Of a stretch of 38,709 bases of DNA, positions 33,805 to 38,709 are shown piece by piece. The DNA is taken from positions 1 through 38,709 of the forward strand of contig PMQB01000600.1 of assembly GCA_003169195.1 (NCBI GenBank), read 5' to 3'. Source of the DNA: Bryobacterales bacterium. GTDB taxonomy: Bacteria; Acidobacteriota; Terriglobia; Bryobacterales; Bryobacteraceae. The position numbers and the translations under genes are program-made. Within the stretch, counting starts at the first letter, position 1. Each line of letters starts with the position of its first letter. Below the pieces are notes generated by a model, which saw nothing but the letters and a program-made list of their open reading frames with translations, had not been told where the DNA came from and did no database searches.

Positions 33805-36276
33805 ATGATCGCCGAAACACTTGAAAAGACAACCGCCCGCTCAACGCCAATCAGTGCTTACTTGATTCGAAAAGTGGGCGTTCTAGGCGCGGGCAACATG
33901 GGTTCTCGCATTGCGGCCCACTTTGCCAATGCAGGTACGCCCGTCGTTCTGCTTGATATCGTGCCTCCGAACGCACCCCCGGATAACAAAGCGGCACGTA
34001 ACGGAATCGTAAACGCTGCGCTGGACGGTTTGAAGAAATCTAAGCCTGCGGCGTTTTTCGACCCTGCTAATATTCGCCTCATTCAAAACGGCAATTTTGA
34101 AGATGATCTCGAACTTCTTCGTAGTTGCGACTGGATCATCGAGGTTGTAGCAGAGAACCTGGAGATCAAGCGCACACTCCTCGCAAAAGTGAATCAATTC
34201 CGCCGCGCCGATGCCATCATTACTACCAACACCAGCGGCTTACCCATCTCGCAGATTGCCGAAGGCATGGACGCCGGCTTCAAGAAGCACTGGTTCGGCA
34301 CTCACTTTTTCAATCCACCTCGGTACATGCGCCTATTGGAGGTCATCCCTACACCGGACGCCGACCCGGGGGCGATCGCCGCGGTAGAACAGTTTGTCGA
34401 TAAACGCCTAGGCAAAGCAGTTGTTACCGCCAAAGACACGCCGAACTTTATCGGCAATAGGATTGGAACGTTCGCCATGATGAACGCCGTCCGCATTATG
34501 CAATCGATGGATATGTCCATTGAGGAGGTCGATGCTCTCACCGGCGCGACTCTGGGCTGGCCGAAATCCGGAACCTTCCGCCTGAGTGACATGGTGGGCA
34601 TTGATGTCCTGGCTCACGTAGCAAAGAACTTCTTCGAACGCGTGACAGACGAACGGCCCGATGTTGCACCACCCGCATTTATCGGCCAGATGCTTGAACG
34701 GAAATGGCTGGGCGACAAAACCGGGCAAGGCTTCTACAAAAAAGTGAAGGGCAAAGACGGCATCGAGGACCGCCTAGGACTTGATTGGAAAACGCTCGAA
34801 TATCGGCCATCCGTTCGTGTCAAGTTTCCCTCCCTTGAGTTAACCAAGAATACCGATTCGGTCGCTGAGCGTTTGCGGATGGTGCTGGCGAACGATCCCA
34901 AGAAAGATCGCGCCGCCGCGTTCTATTGGCAAGTTCTGCCGGAGTTGTGGAACTATGCTGCGAATCGCGTGCCTGAAATCTCCAATGACATCGTCGGTAT
35001 CGATGAAGCCATGAGGAACGGTTTCAACTGGGAACTTGGTCCATTTGAAATGTGGGATGCCGCGGGTGTTACAGCTACTGCGGAGAAGATGAGATCGGCT
35101 GGCGTGACTCTCGCGCCCGCTGTCGAGAAGCTTCTACAAAGCGGCAACACTGGTTGGTATCAAGATGACTTAACCGTTCCGTCCGGTCGCCAATTCTTTG
35201 ACGTTGCCAGCGGAACCTATAAACCAGTGCCAGCGACAGAGGGCGTGACTTCTGCCGCGATTCTTAAGAAATCTCACGGCGTCGTAAAGAAGAACGCCGG
35301 CGCGTCTTTGATCGATTTGGGTGATGGCGTGGCCTGCATCGAATTCCACAGCAAAATGAATGCGATTGGCGGAGACATCGTTTCCTTGATCACACAAACA
35401 CTCAAGCCTGGGAGCGATGTCCTTGCTCAGTTCGACGCGTTCGTGATTTCAAACGATAGTGACAATTTCTCCGTCGGCGCCAACGTGATGCAGTTGTTGC
35501 TCGGCATTCAGGAACAGGATTGGGACGAAATTGATTCTGGAATTAGAGCATTTCAGAAGATGACCCAAGCCATCAAGTTCTGTCCGAAGCCCGTTGTTGT
35601 TGCGCCGTTTGGTATGTGCTTGGGTGGAGGCTGTGAGATTTCGCTGCACGCTGCCGCCCGTCAGCCGCACGCGGAGTTGTACATGGGCTTGGTGGAGACC
35701 GGAGTGGGCTTGGTGCCAGGTGGCGGCGGTTGCAAAGAAGTTGCCTTGCACGCAATTGATACAGCCGCTGCTGTTCGTGAAGGTGGCCGGAATGAGTCTG
35801 TCGAATTGATTGAATCTCTGCGTCGCGGCTTCGAAAATATCGCGATGGCAAAAGTGTCAACGTCGGCGGCTGAGGCTCGCACCATGGGTTATCTCTCAGC
35901 GACCGATCTCATCACTATGAACTGCGAACGGGTCTTGCTGGACGCCAAAACTCGGGCTCGCGAGTTAGCGGATGCTGGTTACTCTGCACCTTTGCCGCGG
36001 ACCGATATTCCCGCTCCAGGCGAAAATATTCTGGCTACTCTCAAGATCGGTGTCCGTTTGATGCGCGAAGGTGAGTACATCAGCGATCACGATGTGAAAG
36101 TTGCCAATCATGTGGCTAATGTTCTGTGTGGGGGCAAGGTCACCCCAGGCACCCCAGTGAGCGAACAGTATTTTCTCGACCTGGAGCGTCAGTCATTCCT
36201 CTCACTGTGTGGTGAGAGAAAAACGGCCGAGCGGATTGCACACACCTTGAAAACCGGAAAGCCACTGAGGAACTAG
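33805..36276 (+). CDS. fadN: FadN-like 3-hydroxyacyl-CoA dehydrogenase/enoyl-CoA hydratase
   Basis: 823 aa. NAD-binding Rossmann motif [11 protein letters not shown] (G28, G30, G33) near the N-terminus, [20 protein letters not shown], two dehydrogenase C-terminal repeats (about 215-480) and an enoyl-CoA hydratase domain at the end ([17 protein letters not shown] and [19 protein letters not shown], about 600-640). This order, dehydrogenase first and hydratase last, fits FadN of Bacillus rather than E. coli FadB. It performs the hydration and second oxidation of beta-oxidation. No clear ribosome-binding site. It directly precedes fadA-like. Confidence 0.95.
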   Translation: MIAETLEKTTARSTPISAYLIRKVGVLGAGNMGSRIAAHFANAGTPVVLLDIVPPNAPPDNKAARNGIVNAALDGLKKSKPAAFFDPANIRLIQNGNFEDDLELLRSCDWIIEVVAENLEIKRTLLAKVNQFRRADAIITTNTSGLPISQIAEGMDAGFKKHWFGTHFFNPPRYMRLLEVIPTPDADPGAIAAVEQFVDKRLGKAVVTAKDTPNFIGNRIGTFAMMNAVRIMQSMDMSIEEVDALTGATLGWPKSGTFRLSDMVGIDVLAHVAKNFFERVTDERPDVAPPAFIGQMLERKWLGDKTGQGFYKKVKGKDGIEDRLGLDWKTLEYRPSVRVKFPSLELTKNTDSVAERLRMVLANDPKKDRAAAFYWQVLPELWNYAANRVPEISNDIVGIDEAMRNGFNWELGPFEMWDAAGVTATAEKMRSAGVTLAPAVEKLLQSGNTGWYQDDLTVPSGRQFFDVASGTYKPVPATEGVTSAAILKKSHGVVKKNAGASLIDLGDGVACIEFHSKMNAIGGDIVSLITQTLKPGSDVLAQFDAFVISNDSDNFSVGANVMQLLLGIQEQDWDEIDSGIRAFQKMTQAIKFCPKPVVVAPFGMCLGGGCEISLHAAARQPHAELYMGLVETGVGLVPGGGGCKEVALHAIDTAAAVREGGRNESVELIESLRRGFENIAMAKVSTSAAEARTMGYLSATDLITMNCERVLLDAKTRARELADAGYSAPLPRTDIPAPGENILATLKIGVRLMREGEYISDHDVKVANHVANVLCGGKVTPGTPVSEQYFLDLERQSFLSLCGERKTAERIAHTLKTGKPLRN

Positions 36277-36278
36277 TG

Positions 36279-37460
36279 ATGAAAAATGCTGTCATTGTAA
36301 GTGCTGTTCGTACCGCAGTCGGCAAAGCTCCCAAGGGTGCGCTACGCTCTACACGGCCTGACGACTTAGCCGCCATCGCCATTAAGGGCGCGTTAGCTCG
36401 CGTGCCACAACTTGATCTCAAAGAGGTGGAGGACGTGATTATCGGCTGCGCCATGCCCGAAGGGGAGCAGGGTATGAATGTGGCGAGAATTGCCGCGCTG
36501 CGCGCAGGCTTGCCCATCGAGTCTGCTGCATTCACTGTTAATCGCTTTTGCGCATCCGGTTTGCAATCGATCGCGCTTGCCGGTGATCGTATTCGCGCAG
36601 GTGGTGCCGACGTGATTGTCGCAGGTGGTGCAGAATCCATGTCCATGGTGCCCATGACTGGCAACAAGCCATCTATGAATCCGTGGCTCGAAGAAAACTA
36701 CCCGGGCACCTACACTTCCATGGGCTTGACCGCCGAACGAGTGGCCAAACATTATGGCATCTCACGCGAAGAGTCGGACGAGTTTGCTCTCGCGAGTCAC
36801 AAGAAGGCATTGGCTGCGCAGGCGGCCGGTAAGTTTGACGATGAAATTGTGACTGTGCCTGTGAGCTTCACGGTGCCTGACGAAAAATCTAAACTCAAAA
36901 CTACAGAGACCCAATTCAAGACCGACGAGGGTCCACGCGCCGATACCTCTCTCGAAGCTCTTGCCAAACTTAGACCAGCATTTCATGTGAAAGGAGTGGT
37001 GACCGCCGGAAACTCTTCCCAAACCTCCGACGGCGCAGCAGCGGCCGTAATTATGTCAGAAGAGCGAGCCGCGGCGCTAGGGCTGAAACCTATGCTGCGC
37101 TATCTTTCGTTTGCTTACGCGGGCTGTATGCCGGAAGAGATGGGAATTGGTCCGGTGTATGCCATTCCGAAAGCACTCAAAATGGCCGGATTGACGCTGG
37201 ACCAGATTGACCTGTTCGAACTGAACGAAGCATTCGCAGCTCAGTCATTGGCAGTGATCAAGACGCTTGGGATTGATCGCGAAAAAGTAAACGTGAATGG
37301 CGGCGCGATTGCGTTAGGCCATCCGCTTGGCTGCACGGGCGCAAAGCTTACTGCTACGCTCTTGCGTGAGATGGACCGCCGGAAATCGCGCTACGGCATG
37401 GTGACCATGTGCGTGGGTGGGGGCATGGGAGCTGCAGGCATTTTTGAACGTGTGAATTGA
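36279..37460 (+). CDS. fadA: Acetyl-CoA acyltransferase (beta-oxidation thiolase)
   Basis: 393 aa from ATG 36279, two bases after the fadN-like stop; a GTG at 36276 would add one residue. Thiolase catalytic residues are present: nucleophile C91 ([10 protein letters not shown]), H348 ([12 protein letters not shown]) and C378 ([11 protein letters not shown]). It cleaves 3-ketoacyl-CoA to acetyl-CoA and a shortened acyl-CoA, and forms a complex with the FadN-like protein in related systems. Confidence 0.95.
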   Translation: MKNAVIVSAVRTAVGKAPKGALRSTRPDDLAAIAIKGALARVPQLDLKEVEDVIIGCAMPEGEQGMNVARIAALRAGLPIESAAFTVNRFCASGLQSIALAGDRIRAGGADVIVAGGAESMSMVPMTGNKPSMNPWLEENYPGTYTSMGLTAERVAKHYGISREESDEFALASHKKALAAQAAGKFDDEIVTVPVSFTVPDEKSKLKTTETQFKTDEGPRADTSLEALAKLRPAFHVKGVVTAGNSSQTSDGAAAAVIMSEERAAALGLKPMLRYLSFAYAGCMPEEMGIGPVYAIPKALKMAGLTLDQIDLFELNEAFAAQSLAVIKTLGIDREKVNVNGGAIALGHPLGCTGAKLTATLLREMDRRKSRYGMVTMCVGGGMGAAGIFERVN

Positions 37461-37481
37461 GATCAGAGAGGAGAACAATAA

Positions 37482-38709
37482 ATGGTAACGAGCGTAGAAA
37501 CAAAAGTGAAGGCGGCCAAAGGCGGCAGCTTCCTCATTCAAGCCACCCAGGCGGACGAGATATTTACGCCTGAAGATTTCACGCAGGAACAGAAAAGCAC
37601 CGCGAAGACGGCCAGTGAATTTGCCACGAACGAAGTGTTGCCCGCTGCGGCAGAGATCGAAGAGAAGAACTTTAAAGTCACAAAAGGCTTGATGCGCAAG
37701 GCGGGCGAGTTAGGCCTGCTGGCTGTTGATATTCCTGAAGCTTATGGTGGTTTGGAACTCGATAAGGTGACCTCCGCGCTAGTGGCAGAATCACTCAGCA
37801 AGAACGGTAGCTTCTCTGTCGCGTTCTCGGCGCACACTGGAATCGGCACGCTGCCCTTGGTTTGGTACGGTACTGAGGAACAAAAAAAGAAGTACCTCCC
37901 GAAACTCGCGAGTGGTGAGTGGGTAGCGGCCTACGCTTTATCGGAGGCCAGCTCCGGCTCCGACGCCATGAACATTCGCACCAAGGCCACGCTCTCGCCT
38001 GATGGCAAAGAATATATTCTGAACGGCGAAAAGATGTGGATCAGTAACTGTGGCTTTGCTGATCTCTATACAGTCTTCGCCAAGATCGACGGAGAGAAGT
38101 TTTCAGCCTTCTTGATTGAGCGCAACGCTCCTGGTCTTTCGGTTGGCAAGGAAGAACACAAGTTGGGCATTCGCGGCTCTTCCACTTGTCCGCTGATTTT
38201 GAATGATTGCCGCGTGCCGGTGGAAAATCTTCTGGGCGAAGTCGGCAAAGGTCACCACATAGCGTTCAACATCCTTAATATCGGCCGTTTCAAGCTCGGT
38301 GCGGCCGCCGTGGGCGGAGCGCGCACTTCGTTCCAGCACGGTTTGCAATACGCGAAAGAACGCAAGGCTTTCGGCAAACCCATCTGTGAGTTCGGACTCA
38401 TCCAAGAGAAACTAGCTGACTGCGCCACGGGCATCTACGTCGGCGAGTCACTCAGCTACCGTACAATCGGCATGATCGATTCGGCCTTATCCGATGTCGA
38501 CCATCACTCCCCCACGGCATCACGCGACATTCAAAAGCGAATTGAAGAGTACGCCGTTGAGTGTTCCATTCTCAAGGTTTGGGGATCGGAGATGCTCGAT
38601 ATGGTGGTTGACCATGTTGTTCAGATATACGGAGGATTCGGCTATGTGGAGGAGTATCCAGCTACTCCCGCCTATCGAGATGCTCGGATCAATCGCATCT
38701 TCGAAGGCA
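37482..38709 (+). CDS. fadE: Acyl-CoA dehydrogenase, partial (runs off right edge)
   Basis: 409 residues present from ATG 37482, with AGGAG at 37469-37473; the C-terminus is outside the window. It matches the large FadE of Bacillus and Acidobacteriota (about 600 aa). Motifs: [69 protein letters not shown], and [28 protein letters not shown]408 in the last motif is the likely catalytic base, 1 residue before the window ends. It carries out the first oxidation of beta-oxidation, giving electrons to ETF and so to the EtfD-like protein. Third gene of the fadN-fadA-fadE unit. Confidence 0.95.
   Translation, partial: MVTSVETKVKAAKGGSFLIQATQADEIFTPEDFTQEQKSTAKTASEFATNEVLPAAAEIEEKNFKVTKGLMRKAGELGLLAVDIPEAYGGLELDKVTSALVAESLSKNGSFSVAFSAHTGIGTLPLVWYGTEEQKKKYLPKLASGEWVAAYALSEASSGSDAMNIRTKATLSPDGKEYILNGEKMWISNCGFADLYTVFAKIDGEKFSAFLIERNAPGLSVGKEEHKLGIRGSSTCPLILNDCRVPVENLLGEVGKGHHIAFNILNIGRFKLGAAAVGGARTSFQHGLQYAKERKAFGKPICEFGLIQEKLADCATGIYVGESLSYRTIGMIDSALSDVDHHSPTASRDIQKRIEEYAVECSILKVWGSEMLDMVVDHVVQIYGGFGYVEEYPATPAYRDARINRIFEG

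Noticed and set aside
1-38709. CRISPR arrays, insertion sequences, tRNA or rRNA genes, attachment sites
   Set aside because: Looked for regular short repeats, transposase-like frames and tRNA-like folds and saw none.

Overview
The window looks like a stretch of a soil-type Acidobacteriota chromosome, perhaps Bryobacteraceae/Solibacter-like. This is inferred from the mix of a group 1h ("group 5") [NiFe]-hydrogenase locus, paired PQQ dehydrogenase and multihaem cytochrome c genes, a FucP-type sugar permease and an acyl-CoA oxidation module; no rRNA or other taxonomic marker is present. Genes are dense, often overlap by 1-20 bases and use GTG or TTG starts in places. I see no tRNA, rRNA, IS element or CRISPR array.

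Region 1 (1-6372): the N-terminal part of a PQQ dehydrogenase runs off the left edge on the minus strand, with hypF just upstream of it. Divergent from hypF is a TetR regulator preceded by two palindromes, one overlapping its start codon. It heads an ATGA-coupled operon with a membrane/SRPBCC-like protein and an ICMT-like methyltransferase fused to a DCC/thioredoxin-like domain.

Region 2 (6451-20567) is the centrepiece: about 14 kb, all on the plus strand, forming a nearly complete high-affinity uptake hydrogenase locus. The order is a duplicated DUF1641-like protein, hypA, hypB, a GAF-domain histidine kinase, a NarL-type response regulator, hhyS, hhyL, a maturation protease, an unknown 174-aa protein, a TPR protein, an unknown 128-aa protein, a NifU-Rieske fusion, a six-bladed NHL propeller, hypC, hypD and hypE. 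With hypF this is a full HypABCDEF set. The hydrogenase has no Tat signal and no cytochrome b anchor in the locus. It is therefore predicted to be cytoplasmic, with the NifU-Rieske protein as the best candidate electron carrier towards the respiratory chain. The embedded two-component system is a plausible local regulator.

Region 3 (20568-27776): a convergent intergenic region, an OsmC-family protein, about 600 bp without a convincing gene, two small overlapping genes (one a GIY-YIG-like protein with a substituted catalytic Glu), a PQQ dehydrogenase and triheme cytochrome c pair, a FucP-like permease, and a divergent MetE-like methyltransferase.

Region 4 (27769-38709): an L,D-transpeptidase, then a fatty-acid oxidation module. 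An acyl-CoA synthetase and an EtfD/HdrD-like ETF:quinone oxidoreductase lie on the minus strand. Divergent from them are a TetR regulator, fadN-like, fadA-like and an acyl-CoA dehydrogenase cut by the right edge. A perfect palindrome lies between the two divergent units. Together these would activate fatty acids, oxidise them, pass ETF electrons to quinone and respond to acyl-CoA through the TetR protein. Both this module and the hydrogenase would feed electrons into aerobic respiration.
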